A stretch of DNA of 64,000 bases from Rhizobium sp. CCGE531 (GCF_003627795.1 NZ_CP032684.1:2395001-2459000), one strand, 5' to 3'; positions 1 to 8,867 are shown, counted from the stretch's first letter. Numbers and translations: made by a program. The notes: a model not told the origin generated them from the sequence alone.

Positions 1-436
1 GTTCCGGGAGCTCAACATCCGCGCCGCCGGCAACGAACTGTTCCAGCGACATGTTGTCGAGAATCTCGGCAATGGCGTCACGCACCTCCGTCATGGAGCG
101 CCGCACCTGACAGCGCTCCGGATCGGAACAGTCGTCGCAGGCTTCGTAGGCCGTACGGCTGGCGCAGCGGATCGGCGCCAACGGGCCGTCCAGGGTGCGG
201 ATGACATGACCGATGCGGATTTCCGACGCCGGACGCGACAGAGAATAGCCGCCACCCGGCCCCTTCTTCGAGCGCAATACGCCGGCATTGCGCAATTCGA
301 GCAGGATGGTATCGAGAAACTTCTTCGGGATATTGTTGCGCAACGCGATATCGTTGATGAATGCGGTTTCGCCTGGACCGAGGCGTGCGAGATCCACCAA
401 CGCCTTCAGTCCGTATTTTCCTTTTTTCGTAAGCAT
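1..436 (-). CDS. Rrf2-family transcriptional regulator (3' end outside window)
   Basis: The N-terminal 145 residues of an Rrf2/IscR-type winged-helix repressor are readable (MLTKKGKYGLKALVDLARL...), with the family signature KKGPGGGYSLSRP of the wing. A cysteine cluster (C-x8-C-x2-C-x5-C, about residues 91-109) sits where Rrf2 proteins bind Fe-S clusters or sense thiols and redox state. The reading frame runs off the left edge, so the C-terminus is missing. The start is the ATG at 436; the ribosome binding site is weak. A motif 130 bp upstream recurs before the flavoprotein gene at 645-2105, suggesting autoregulation and control of that gene. The effector (iron, cysteine or redox) cannot be told from the sequence. 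Confidence 0.85.
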   Translation of the reverse strand, partial: MLTKKGKYGLKALVDLARLGPGETAFINDIALRNNIPKKFLDTILLELRNAGVLRSKKGPGGGYSLSRPASEIRIGHVIRTLDGPLAPIRCASRTAYEACDDCSDPERCQVRRSMTEVRDAIAEILDNMSLEQFVAGGADVELPE

Positions 437-568
437 CGCCGTCCGCTTTACTGCAAGGTCGATTGTTGAAACCCGGCTTGGCCGCCCAAAAGAGACTCAC
501 CCGGTCCATCCTGTCATCACGGATTGCGGAAGTAACCCCGCACGTCCTGACGAGCAAGATAGTAACTC

Positions 569-589
569 ACAAATTGTATAGTTTATATG
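569..589 (+). promoter_or_regulatory. Candidate Rrf2 operator, copy 1
   Basis: AT-rich 21-mer of the form ACAAATTnTATAGnnTATA, lying between the Rrf2 gene and the end of the flavoprotein gene. 16 of its 21 positions match a site on the opposite strand at 2182-2202. It is flanked by ACTCA (565-569) and TGAGT (588-592) as an imperfect inverted repeat. Assignment to the Rrf2 protein is inferred from position and repetition only. Confidence 0.4.
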
Positions 590-644
590 AGTAAATTTAG
601 GCAATTGTATCGCCTAAGCAACGAATTTGCGGCTTTTCTTGGAT

Positions 645-2105
645 TTAGGCGGCGCTACTGTCCAAATACGCCTTCCTTTTCCCATGCCTGTGGTCGTTGA
701 TCGCGCCAGCGACCTGTTCGGCGACAAGCACGGCATGCTCGACCACTTCGGGCAATCCCATGAGTTCGCCGAAAGTACCGCGCGCGAGCGGCCCGGAAAT
801 AAACAGGGACGGCACCACCGTTCCATCGGCGGTAAGCGCCCGCGATTGCGTATCGCAGGCAAATCCCAGCCGTGCGGGATCCATTGCCAGATACCCGGCT
901 TTCGACAGTTCCTCGATCCAGCCTTGTGATTGCAGAATGCCGCGATGCCCCGGACCGGTGGTGACAACGACTGCATCGAATTGCCTCTCGACATGCCGCT
1001 CGGACCGACGGAGCCGCAGTCTGCAGGCGATGACACCATTGGCAACGTCAACAGCCGCGACCGAAGCCGCCAGCACCTCGAGCCTGCCGCTTTCGATCGC
1101 CCGATCGCTGGCCGCCTCCACCTGCGGCGCGACGCGAAAACGATGCACATCCCAGAACGGCCTCAAATGCCTGACGAGACGGCGCCGCTCCGCGATCGGC
1201 AGCGCTTGCCATACATGCCGGCCCTGCCCCCTCACCTGATCGATGACGGCATGCCAGCTGCGCCCTTCGCTCTCCGCCTTGCGGATGGCGGCCCGCAGGC
1301 GGCGCAGGAGATCAAGCGCGGTCTTCGACGGCGCACTGGCGAAATCGCCGAATGGCTCCTGCTTCACCGCCGCATGGCCACGCGAGCGCAGGCCACGTCG
1401 CGATATGGCGGTGACCGGTCCCGTATGACCTCTGAGTTCGAGTGAAGCGATGACATCGGCCGAGGTCAAGCCGTTGCCGACGACCAGGACGCGATCCCCG
1501 GCGCGGATAGCCGCAAGCGCATGCGGCTGCGTCGGATCCGGAACGAAGCGCGGGTGTTCGGCAAGCGCATCCTGTAGCACCTGCGGCGGCAAAGGCGACG
1601 GATGGCTGGTGGCGATGACAAGAATATCCGCATCCACGCGCTGTCCCGCCGCACCGGTGACCGTCCAGCGGAGGCCTGCCCTCTCGATGCGCTCCACGCT
1701 TTGCCTGACATGGATAACCCGCCCATCCTCGATGAAGGGATGGATCATGCTATTGATATAATTGCCGAAGACAGAGCGCCGTGGAAAGAGATTGCCATTG
1801 GCGGCAACCGCCGCCTCGTCGTCGGCAAGCGCATCCTTCTCCTGCAGCCAGCCTTGAAAATGCTCGATATCGTCGGGCAGCAGACTCATCTTGGCGGCCG
1901 GCACATTGATGCGGTGGGCGGCATCTTGCGTATCGTAGGCGAGCCCTGCTCCTAAACGTTCCCGCGGCTCGAAGATGAAGAGCCGGCCGGGCTGCAACGA
2001 CTGTCGCTGCAGCAGATGGAAGGCAACCGCCGTTCCCGAAACGCCGCCGCCGACAATGACGATAACAGGCAGATCACGCGCCTGGTGGTCAGAGCCAAGG
2101 GTCAA
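645..2105 (-). CDS. FAD/NAD(P)-binding protein (COG4529 type)
   Basis: 486-residue flavoprotein with an N-terminal dinucleotide-binding motif (VIVGGGVSGTAVAFHLL, about residues 15-31) and a second Rossmann motif (RVLVVGNGLTSADVIASL) near residue 205, as in the NAD_binding_9/YdhS-like family. Substrate unknown; members are thought to be single-component oxidoreductases. The start is a TTG at 2105, chosen because a GAGGGAG ribosome binding site lies 7 bases upstream and no ATG precedes the first Rossmann motif. It is transcribed alone, toward the Rrf2 gene, and the shared upstream motif suggests both answer to that regulator. Confidence 0.75.
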   Translation of the reverse strand: MTLGSDHQARDLPVIVIVGGGVSGTAVAFHLLQRQSLQPGRLFIFEPRERLGAGLAYDTQDAAHRINVPAAKMSLLPDDIEHFQGWLQEKDALADDEAAVAANGNLFPRRSVFGNYINSMIHPFIEDGRVIHVRQSVERIERAGLRWTVTGAAGQRVDADILVIATSHPSPLPPQVLQDALAEHPRFVPDPTQPHALAAIRAGDRVLVVGNGLTSADVIASLELRGHTGPVTAISRRGLRSRGHAAVKQEPFGDFASAPSKTALDLLRRLRAAIRKAESEGRSWHAVIDQVRGQGRHVWQALPIAERRRLVRHLRPFWDVHRFRVAPQVEAASDRAIESGRLEVLAASVAAVDVANGVIACRLRLRRSERHVERQFDAVVVTTGPGHRGILQSQGWIEELSKAGYLAMDPARLGFACDTQSRALTADGTVVPSLFISGPLARGTFGELMGLPEVVEHAVLVAEQVAGAINDHRHGKRKAYLDSSAA

Positions 2106-2181
2106 TAGCCAACTCCCTCAAGATCGCTCAGCATGCGGGTTCTTTCGCGCGTCGAGCAATCGCAATTTCATTCGGGACAAT

Positions 2182-2202
2182 GGTATACTCTATAAAATTT
2201 GT
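2182..2202 (-). promoter_or_regulatory. Candidate Rrf2 operator, copy 2, upstream of the flavoprotein
   Basis: Read on the minus strand this is ACAAATTTTATAGAGTATACC, closely matching the site at 569-589. It overlaps a plausible promoter (TTGTCA, 15-16 bp, TATACC) about 80 bp upstream of the TTG start of the flavoprotein gene. The regulator assignment is inference. Confidence 0.4.
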
Positions 2203-2411
2203 TGACAATACGATTGCGGCGGGAACCCACTTCCCCTCTGCAGCCAAACGCAGTCAACAGCGTGCTGATATGCCTTTGCAAACAAGCGGTTATTTGTGCC
2301 TCGCACAACATTGTTTTTGCATCGCAGGATGTAAAAAACTTGGCATGCGGCGCTCGGCAGAACATACTAGCGGTTGTTCTGGTTCGTATTCTCTGTGGGA
2401 GGAGAAACATC

Positions 2412-2516
2412 ATGGAACTGCTCCGTCTGTTCACTGCCTTCGACTATACGCTTGTGCTGATTCTGGCCGTCATCTTTGTGTTCAGCGTCATGGAAGGCGG
2501 GCACAAAAAGCATTGA
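2412..2516 (+). CDS. Small single-span membrane protein, 34 aa
   Basis: 34-residue ORF starting MELLRLFTAFDYTLV and ending MEGGHKKH. A strong ribosome binding site (GGGAGGAGAAACATC) precedes the ATG, so translation is likely. Residues 12-27 are hydrophobic (LVLILAVIFVFSV) and the tail is basic (HKKH), which predicts a membrane peptide with a short charged tail. No family recognised. A longer reading of the same frame begins at 2199 but lacks a ribosome binding site. Confidence 0.55.
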   Translation: MELLRLFTAFDYTLVLILAVIFVFSVMEGGHKKH

Positions 2517-2969
2517 ATGCAGGCTGTTGAAGGCGATAGCCATTGCCGTCAGGCACCGTGCCCGACATGGTCGATGTGATGCGCGTGAGCCGGCACGCCC
2601 AAAGCCCGCCACAGCGGCGCTAGACCAACTGGCGCGCGACGATTGGCCATAGCAGCGATATCACTTTTGATGCAGACGAGCCGCCGCCTGGCGGGCTTCT
2701 TTCCGCCGAATTGTCCAATCATCACGGCCGAGATCGCGCGCGCCTGGCCGGTATCTCTGATGCTGCTGCCCGCATACAAAGTCCTTCCGATCCCGAAATA
2801 AAGTTGCGTCACTGTACTCGCAAATCCAACAGTAGATATGCAGCACTGGATTGTATAATTCGACGCTCTTCGCTCGTTGAAACGAGAGAATTATTCCACA
2901 AGCTTCGCGCAAACAATTCCTGGGATATTTCCTTGCATCGATAAGACATCGAGCAACGAGGATATACTT
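2517..2969. other. Intergenic stretch with one doubtful ORF
   Basis: No convincing gene. A minus-strand ORF at 2549-2812 (GTG start, 87 residues, MTQLYFGIGRTLYAGSSIRD...) has acceptable codon use but no ribosome binding site and no recognised family; it is left as a possible hypothetical. The right part (2810-2960) is AT-richer and probably carries the promoter of the small gene at 2970. Confidence 0.4.
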
Positions 2970-3092
2970 ATGGGCTATGATTGGGACGGCATCAAAACGC
3001 GCCGGATGCGAAGGCTGAAATACGGGCTTTCCCTATTCCTCTTCACGATGTCCATAACCGCGCCAACGATGTTCCTGCTGCATCTCCGCTGA
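2970..3092 (+). CDS. Small membrane protein, 40 aa
   Basis: 40-residue ORF (MGYDWDGIKTRRMRRLKYGLS...) with a basic N-terminal half and a hydrophobic segment at residues 19-37. It would insert with the positively charged N-terminus in the cytoplasm. A GAGG ribosome binding site lies about 10 bases before the ATG. The family is not recognised; the combination of a WDGIKTRRMRR-type start and one membrane span recurs among short rhizobial hypotheticals, but this is recollection, not a search result. Confidence 0.5.
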   Translation: MGYDWDGIKTRRMRRLKYGLSLFLFTMSITAPTMFLLHLR

Positions 3093-3237
3093 ACCCTTGG
3101 CAAGACCTGCTCCGATTGGCCGACGGGGCGCTTTGCCACAGGGCGATGCTTGAAGTTTCCAAGACCAATCCACGGCGACGGGAACCAAAGCGAGCTGCGG
3201 GTCGTTCCTAAAGGCTTGCGCTATTCAGGAGAACACC

Positions 3238-3534
3238 ATGGCCGACGTCTCGCTGGACAAGGATATCAACGCTCAGATCGATGAACTCCGCAAACAGATC
3301 AACAAGCTCTCGACCGTCCTGATAAAGAGGATCGATGCAGCTTCGGATCGCGCGGACGAGGCCCTTTATTCATCGAAAGCGAAGGTTGCAAGCATCGCGG
3401 ATCATGCTCGGTCAGAAGGCCGAAACGTGGCGCAGGCTGCAAGGGAAAATCCGACGGCTACAAGCTCCATCTTGATCGCGACGGCGCTTCTGGGCGTCTT
3501 TGCCGGCCTTCTGCTAGGCAAGCTCTCGAACTGA
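3238..3534 (+). CDS. DUF883/ElaB-YqjD-like membrane-anchored protein
   Basis: 98 residues. The first two thirds are a charged amphipathic helix (IDELRKQINKLSTVLIKRIDAASDRADEAL), followed by the ENPTATSSILIATALLGVFAGLLLG segment typical of DUF883 proteins, a C-terminal transmembrane anchor rich in glycine. E. coli relatives (ElaB, YqjD) tether to the inner membrane and bind ribosomes in stationary phase; that role is known for the family, not shown here. A clear AGGAG lies 7 bases before the ATG. Single gene. Confidence 0.75.
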   Translation: MADVSLDKDINAQIDELRKQINKLSTVLIKRIDAASDRADEALYSSKAKVASIADHARSEGRNVAQAARENPTATSSILIATALLGVFAGLLLGKLSN

Positions 3535-3942
3535 TCCGACAACCCCATCAAACAAAGGCTGGCCGATCACAGTGGCAACGATGCGGCGTCGCGTTTGAAG
3601 CTTTGCCTCGCGTCATGCGTTACGTTTGCGCAGTTTGGCGGAGGGCGCGACGAGGCTGATGGAAGGGCGTTGGAGCAGCGATCGAGCCGGTCGCGTTTGA
3701 AATGCGAGACCAAAAATGAATTGGAAACAGTTCCAATTCATTGTCGTCAATCAGCGTAAATCTTGGCTAAGTTTCTCTCCTTGCGATTACTGAAGATCGC
3801 AGGAGATGGTGGACGATTAGGAGGCGTTTTGCATACCTAGCCTAGGTGCTGTTGTTCCGCTCAAGATATTTGTGGGCATAGTCGTCCATCAAGATTCAGC
3901 CGTGTCTATTAGACGCGTCATCAGCTATGCTGTGACGTCAAT
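3535..3942. other. Non-coding stretch before the AT-rich gene
   Basis: No supported gene in 408 bp. Composition drops toward the right. A short near-palindrome (CCTAGCCTAGG, around 3837-3847) and AT-rich segments near 3715-3780 are the only structure noticed. It probably contains the promoter for the gene at 3943 and may be the left boundary of acquired DNA. Confidence 0.4.
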
Positions 3943-5136
3943 ATGGTTGAGCAAATGGATCGCGCCAGGATATTAAATCTGCTTGATTCAATGGAGCTGC
4001 GAGTCGAGCGCATGGAAAAAGCGCTCGCGCCGAATGCTTCTCCTACGGTTCACGACATCCTTCAGCTTCTGCGGGAGCTAAGAATCAAGGCACGCCATTG
4101 TCGGTCCAAAGTCGACGTTCTGGAGCCGACTGCTATTAGTGATTTGCGGGAAACTATAGATAAAATTAGAAATTCTGCAGCTGCTCCTGACTTGAATTTT
4201 CGTCTTCTAAACCCGCAATATCAGAACAGATTGGCGCGCGAAGGCTTACTTGAGGATACGGATTTTCTGGCGCGTTTGACGAGTGGCATTCTGATCGGTT
4301 TGAAGCTCACTGCGGACGATGTGCGAGATCTTCTGCCTGCTCAAAAGCCGGCAGCGTTTCGTTTCGCCTTCGACAACGACAACCAAAGAATAGTAGTCGC
4401 CGACGAGCCATTTCAAACGGGCGCGAAACAAGCAGAAATTGCGTTGGCCGCCCTTGAGGAGATCATAAGCCAAGGGGCGGAGGTCAACGAAGACTTGCAA
4501 CAATCAAATGCAGCACCTCGCTTAAAGAACGCGTTCGCTCGTATTCAGGCACGATTGATCTCGCACTCCAATATCGTTCAAGCAGGCCTTTCTAACCAGA
4601 CTGCTGCTCGCGTACTGAGGGGCTATGTAGATGAACTTTCTCAAGGTCAATTCGAGCAGTTGAGAGCTTATGTAGAGGGAGTTTCCCATGTACTGGCGCA
4701 GTTTCCTGAATGGCGCGAATTCTCCGACAATGCTACTGCCGCAAACCTAGACAGAACTGCAATCGCAGAGTTGATGACCGACGCGCTTCTGCTCGCGCAG
4801 CAGTTGGAACGAAGCGGCCACGCATCCGATGAGGTGCCGCAAGCGTTGGTCCAAGCAGTTGATTGGGTGCAGGAAGAGAGTGAGCCCGATAGACGTGATG
4901 TTCTCTCGCTTGTTCGAACGTTGGAAAATATCTGGTCTTTGCTAACTAGAAACGCATTGGCCAAAACCGCTGTCGACGAAGGGCGAAAAATGATTGCGAG
5001 AAGTATTGTTTGGGTTGCCGTTGGCGCCATTGGACTTGGCTTCGCATCTATTGTTGCCAAGGTTCCGGGGGCAGATTGGATCGAGCCGACATTCGCATAC
5101 TTGAAAGCGAATATCCAAAGCTTCGCGCCGAAATGA
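3943..5136 (+). CDS. Membrane-anchored protein of unknown function, AT-rich
   Basis: 397 residues, no family recognised. The N-terminal part (about 1-60) is helical and charged with coiled-coil character (LLDSMELRVERMEKAL). The middle is soluble and mostly helical. Residues about 355-378 (IARSIVWVAVGAIGLGFASIVAKV) form one hydrophobic segment near the C-terminus, predicting a tail-anchored or bitopic protein with the bulk in the cytoplasm. GC is clearly lower than in neighbouring genes (about 35% in some 60-base stretches), suggesting recent acquisition. The ATG has no obvious ribosome binding site; the in-frame ATG five codons later is an alternative. Confidence 0.7.
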   Translation: MVEQMDRARILNLLDSMELRVERMEKALAPNASPTVHDILQLLRELRIKARHCRSKVDVLEPTAISDLRETIDKIRNSAAAPDLNFRLLNPQYQNRLAREGLLEDTDFLARLTSGILIGLKLTADDVRDLLPAQKPAAFRFAFDNDNQRIVVADEPFQTGAKQAEIALAALEEIISQGAEVNEDLQQSNAAPRLKNAFARIQARLISHSNIVQAGLSNQTAARVLRGYVDELSQGQFEQLRAYVEGVSHVLAQFPEWREFSDNATAANLDRTAIAELMTDALLLAQQLERSGHASDEVPQALVQAVDWVQEESEPDRRDVLSLVRTLENIWSLLTRNALAKTAVDEGRKMIARSIVWVAVGAIGLGFASIVAKVPGADWIEPTFAYLKANIQSFAPK

Positions 5137-5276
5137 GCACCAGTCGTCGAGTAGCGCTCTTGTTGGCAGAGTCGGGAAGTTGAAACCAAAATCAAAGCGC
5201 CGCGCGAGCAGCTAAAACTACCATTCCAAGCCAACAGGCGCATTGTCGGATCCGCTGATCAACAAGGGAGGGCGAG

Positions 5277-5516
5277 ATGATCGAACAATATATCGAATGG
5301 CTGAACAAGGAGCGTGCTGCTCTTAGGGAAAGCGTCACGATGATGAAACGCGGCAATGAAAAAATATGGGCTCAAAGGAGCGGCGCGCCGATGGAGGAGA
5401 TCACCGACCGCATTATAGAGCGCGATATGAAGAAGCTTATTGAGTTAGAGACACTGCTGGGCGGCCAGCATGGCGGCGGATTTCCGACTCAGGTTGGAGA
5501 GCCGAAACGGAAGTAG
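5277..5516 (+). CDS. Hypothetical protein, 79 aa
   Basis: Small soluble, charged, largely helical protein (MIEQYIEWLNKERAALRESVTMMKRGNEKIWAQ...), with a glycine-rich turn near residues 61-68. GGGAGG lies 5 bases before the ATG, so it is probably translated. No family recognised. It follows the unknown gene at 3943 on the same strand after a 140 bp gap, in the same lower-GC segment next to tRNA-Lys. Confidence 0.6.
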   Translation: MIEQYIEWLNKERAALRESVTMMKRGNEKIWAQRSGAPMEEITDRIIERDMKKLIELETLLGGQHGGGFPTQVGEPKRK

Positions 5517-5781
5517 CATGATGGGAACGCAACCATCGAAGACCGCATCACGGTTCGCGATCCGGCAAACTCGTGACCGTGAAGGATGCCGGCTAGCGAC
5601 AATGGTATGGTATGCTTAGGGTTGAGAGCTCGACGCAGATATCCCATTCCAGGGATGACAGCATTTCTCAACGGCCTTCTTGCACCCGCTTTGAACGACT
5701 TCGCATCTGCATTTGAAAGACCAGAAATGTTCCGATCAAACTGGCAATAGAAATAAATGCATGCATCCAAATAAGGATAAA

Positions 5782-5857
<76 letters not shown>

Positions 5858-5981
5858 GCACCGCTTGCTGGCGGCGTGATCGGGCATATAAATAGGATCG
5901 GTTTGATTGTCCAGCGGCCAGACGAATTTTCTTTGATTATTTGTCAAAAAAATTTCAGAAGCCGCGAAAAACCCCGCAAAA

Positions 5982-6911
5982 TCAAAGCTCAAGGATTCCG
6001 GACGCAACGCGCACAGCCTGGCCGCCGATGCGGGCATTGGCGATCAGGCCACCGTCGACGTCGACATGGAGGTGAATCAGAGACGGCCGCCCCATCTCTA
6101 TGCCCTGCTCGATGATGAAAGGATGATGCCCGTCCGGGAGGGCATCGAACTGATTGATGGCGCCGGACATCGCCGCGACCGCCGACCCCGTTGCCGGGTC
6201 CTCCACAATGCCCATGCCGATTGGAAAGACGCGTGCGTGAAACTTCGCCACATGGTTGACCCCGCCGCGGCAATAGATGAAGGCCGAGGCCAGCGCGCCA
6301 TCGACGAAGGGGACCGTCTTTTCCCAAAGCTGCGAATCGAATTCCATCCGCTCGGCGACACCGACGTCGTGCACCGGCACCAGGAGAAACGGCACTCCGG
6401 CGCTCCAGATGGAAGGAACATGGTTCTCGAAACCAACCTCAGTGATGTTCAGGCTGAGCGCGTTGGCGATGTCGGCCTTGTCGAGCGGCAACAGGATCTG
6501 TTGCGATTTCTTCGGCAGGTCGAACTCGGCAAAGCTCGCCTTGTTCTGCCGCAGCTTGATGGCGCAGCGCACCGGCCCGACGCGTTCGTCGAGAACGCAA
6601 ACGAGATCGAGATCGCCGCCATGGCTGGCATGGGCCTTCTCCGCCAGAGCGATCGCAGTGCCGACGGTCGGGTGCCCGGCAAAAGGCAGTTCCCGGCCTG
6701 GCGTGAATATGCGCAAGCTTGCCGTATGGGCCGGATTTTGCGGCGGCAGCACGAACACCGTCTCGGAAAGGTTCAGCTCCCTGGCAATCGCCTGCATCGC
6801 CTCGTCGCTCAGGTCCTCGGCATCGAAGATGATTGCGAGCGGATTGCCCGCCAGCTTGCTGTCGGTGAACACATCATAGACACTATAGCTGCGCGTCAAT
6901 CCGGCCTCCAT
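5982..6911 (-). CDS. PhzF-family isomerase/epimerase
   Basis: 309 residues, full length for the PhzF fold. Family marks are the N-terminal YDVFTDSKLAGNPLAI, the catalytic glutamate motif NLSETVFVL (about residues 46-54), the FAGHPTVGTA glycine motif and the C-terminal DPATGSAVAAM. Such proteins isomerise or epimerise small carboxylic acids; most chromosomal members have no known substrate, and nothing here points to phenazines. Start ATG at 6911 with GGAAG upstream. It stands alone, convergent with no gene on its left except the tRNA. Confidence 0.85.
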   Translation of the reverse strand: MEAGLTRSYSVYDVFTDSKLAGNPLAIIFDAEDLSDEAMQAIARELNLSETVFVLPPQNPAHTASLRIFTPGRELPFAGHPTVGTAIALAEKAHASHGGDLDLVCVLDERVGPVRCAIKLRQNKASFAEFDLPKKSQQILLPLDKADIANALSLNITEVGFENHVPSIWSAGVPFLLVPVHDVGVAERMEFDSQLWEKTVPFVDGALASAFIYCRGGVNHVAKFHARVFPIGMGIVEDPATGSAVAAMSGAINQFDALPDGHHPFIIEQGIEMGRPSLIHLHVDVDGGLIANARIGGQAVRVASGILEL

Positions 6912-6966
6912 CCGTACTTCCGATTCAATTATTCATACCGGCAAGCGACCCCAGCGCAAGCCCAAG

Positions 6967-7704
6967 CTATTTGCCGCTGCCGAAGTACCAGGCGAGAATG
7001 GGCAGCATCGCAATATTGTAGGGATGCGCCGCCGGGTCGGCCGATCGAATAGCGACCACACCATCGACTTCATCCTCTTCGGAAACGAGCATATGCGCCT
7101 CGATCCGCCGAAGCATGTCCTCGGCCGTCCAGGGAAAACGGAAGACGCGGAGAAGCGTGACCGAACGCTTTATATGCATTGCGTAATATCCTGGGTCGGC
7201 GGTGGCATCGTTCAGGTCGAGGCCAGTCTCCTCCAACACCTCGCGCCGCATATTGCCTTCGACATCGCCGCGCCCGTCGACAACGTCATTTTCATCCATC
7301 GACCCGGCGGCGCAATAGACCTGGCCGGGATTGGAGGTGTGCGGCGCCATGCGGATCGCGATGATCGCTCCGTCGGATGATACGGTGACCGCAAAGGCAA
7401 AAAGATGAAAGCCTCCCGGCTGCCTCTGCTTTCGCCACCAGAGAAACGTCGAGAACGGTACAATATAGGCTTCGCCCTTCACCGCGCCGCCGATGATCGA
7501 CAGCCGATGCTGGAAGACCATGCGACCGTCATAGAGCGATGGATTGGCGGCAATTTCCCTTGCCCAGTTTTCCCGCGCCGCCTCCTGCTCGCGCAGGTGA
7601 AACGGATGTTCGCCGGGAAACACGGCAAGGTCGATGCTGGAGATCGGGAATATGGTGCCTTCCGGCGGCCAGCCGGCCATGTCGTTCTGTTCTGAAAGGG
7701 TCAT
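6967..7704 (-). CDS. Nudix-family hydrolase with altered Nudix box
   Basis: 245 residues from the ATG at 7704, whose ATGA overlaps the stop of the upstream phosphatase gene; an upstream reading frame extends further but lies inside that gene. The REVLEETGL half of the Nudix box is intact (metal-binding glutamates), but the upstream glycine and glutamate of the GX5E half are not at the usual spacing; the stretch DENDVVDGRGDVEGNM replaces them. Nudix enzymes hydrolyse nucleoside diphosphate-linked compounds; the substrate is unknown. Translationally coupled to the gene at 7701-8816. Confidence 0.75.
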   Translation of the reverse strand: MTLSEQNDMAGWPPEGTIFPISSIDLAVFPGEHPFHLREQEAARENWAREIAANPSLYDGRMVFQHRLSIIGGAVKGEAYIVPFSTFLWWRKQRQPGGFHLFAFAVTVSSDGAIIAIRMAPHTSNPGQVYCAAGSMDENDVVDGRGDVEGNMRREVLEETGLDLNDATADPGYYAMHIKRSVTLLRVFRFPWTAEDMLRRIEAHMLVSEEDEVDGVVAIRSADPAAHPYNIAMLPILAWYFGSGK

Positions 7705-8816
7705 ATCAAATCCAATGTCATGACGACGGGGCAATGATCGGAGGCCTTCGGCCTGTCCCAGCCGACGCGCGGATAGCGCTCCACCTCCTGCCCCGGTGGA
7801 AATATGGTGCGGAAAGGCTGGCCCGAGCGTACGACATCCGGGGCCTGCGTTGCATTGACCCGCGCCAGAGCTGGAGAAAGCCAGATATAGTCGAGCTGGC
7901 AAAGCCGCTGCTCTTGCGGCCCGCGCGCGTGGTAGAGCGTCCAGCGGTCGAGCTCGTCCCGCCGCTGCATGACGTTTTCGACGAAGCCGTCCTGGCTGAA
8001 GACATCGAGCGCGCTGCCCTTCTCTTCATTGCGCGGCTCGAAGCGATAGCCCGTGTGGCGCGTGCCGATGACATCGACCCACTCCTGATAGTCGTTCATG
8101 TCGCCGCAGATGGCGAAATTCTTCGTCGCCGTATGACCGGCGCCGAACCGGTTCTCGATGATGCGGCGAACCGCCAAGGTTTCGGCCCGGCGGATCGGCA
8201 TGGTCGCATGACGCCCGTCCACCCCTTCACGCGCCGGCCCCATCGATTTGAGATGCACCACATAGAGGGAAAACGGCACGCCGCCGATATGGAGATGCAG
8301 CTCCAGACAGTCGCGCTTGAAGATCTTGTCTTCCGAATGAAGGCCGAGTTCCGCCAGCTCGTCGTTGAAAAGGCCGAATTCGCCATAAGTCACCATGGCG
8401 TGACTTTTGATGTCGTTGAGGACGATCGGCTGGCCGTCGCGCGTTTCCTCACGCATCATGACGGCGACATCGATGCCGCGGCTGTCATTGCCCTCGATCA
8501 GGAACTTCTGGCGATAGCCGTTGCCGACCATGCGGTAGAGGTAGCCATATTCGAATGCCTGCAGCGCAGCCATGTTGTCGACCTCCTGCAGACAGATGAT
8601 GTCTGCATCGGCGTCTGCGATCGCAAGCGCCGTCATCTGCCTGGTGTCGTCGGTCGCGGCGATCACGCGCGCGGCTTCGAGTTGTTGGTAGACCTCCTCG
8701 TTGCGGACATCGAAGAGCTGCAGCACGCGATCCTGGCGCAGCTGATTGCGAAAGCCGGTGTAATCGAAGCGGGTCAGAAGGTTTTCGACATTGAATGTCG
8801 CAAGGCGCAGGGACAT
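7701..8816 (-). CDS. Endonuclease/exonuclease/phosphatase family protein
   Basis: 371 residues of the EEP (DNase I/sphingomyelinase) fold: LATFNVENL at the N-terminus, CLQEVDN (metal-binding Glu), CGDMNDY in the middle and SDHCPVVMTL at the C-terminus, the last with the catalytic Asp-His pair. Substrate (nucleic acid or phospholipid) cannot be set. No signal peptide is visible. I prefer ATG 8816 (GGAA 7 bases upstream) over the in-frame ATG at 8828. Operon with the downstream Nudix gene; the oxygenase gene upstream ends at 8868, 51 bp away. Confidence 0.85.
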   Translation of the reverse strand: MSLRLATFNVENLLTRFDYTGFRNQLRQDRVLQLFDVRNEEVYQQLEAARVIAATDDTRQMTALAIADADADIICLQEVDNMAALQAFEYGYLYRMVGNGYRQKFLIEGNDSRGIDVAVMMREETRDGQPIVLNDIKSHAMVTYGEFGLFNDELAELGLHSEDKIFKRDCLELHLHIGGVPFSLYVVHLKSMGPAREGVDGRHATMPIRRAETLAVRRIIENRFGAGHTATKNFAICGDMNDYQEWVDVIGTRHTGYRFEPRNEEKGSALDVFSQDGFVENVMQRRDELDRWTLYHARGPQEQRLCQLDYIWLSPALARVNATQAPDVVRSGQPFRTIFPPGQEVERYPRVGWDRPKASDHCPVVMTLDLI

Positions 8817-8867
8817 GAAGCATTCCAATTGATGAAGAAGTGGGTGAGCCGGTTCATGAAACCGATA

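Noticed and set aside
3834..3850. Short palindrome CCTAGCCTAGG as a possible attachment site
   Set aside because: No matching copy near tRNA-Lys or elsewhere in the window was found; too short to support the claim.
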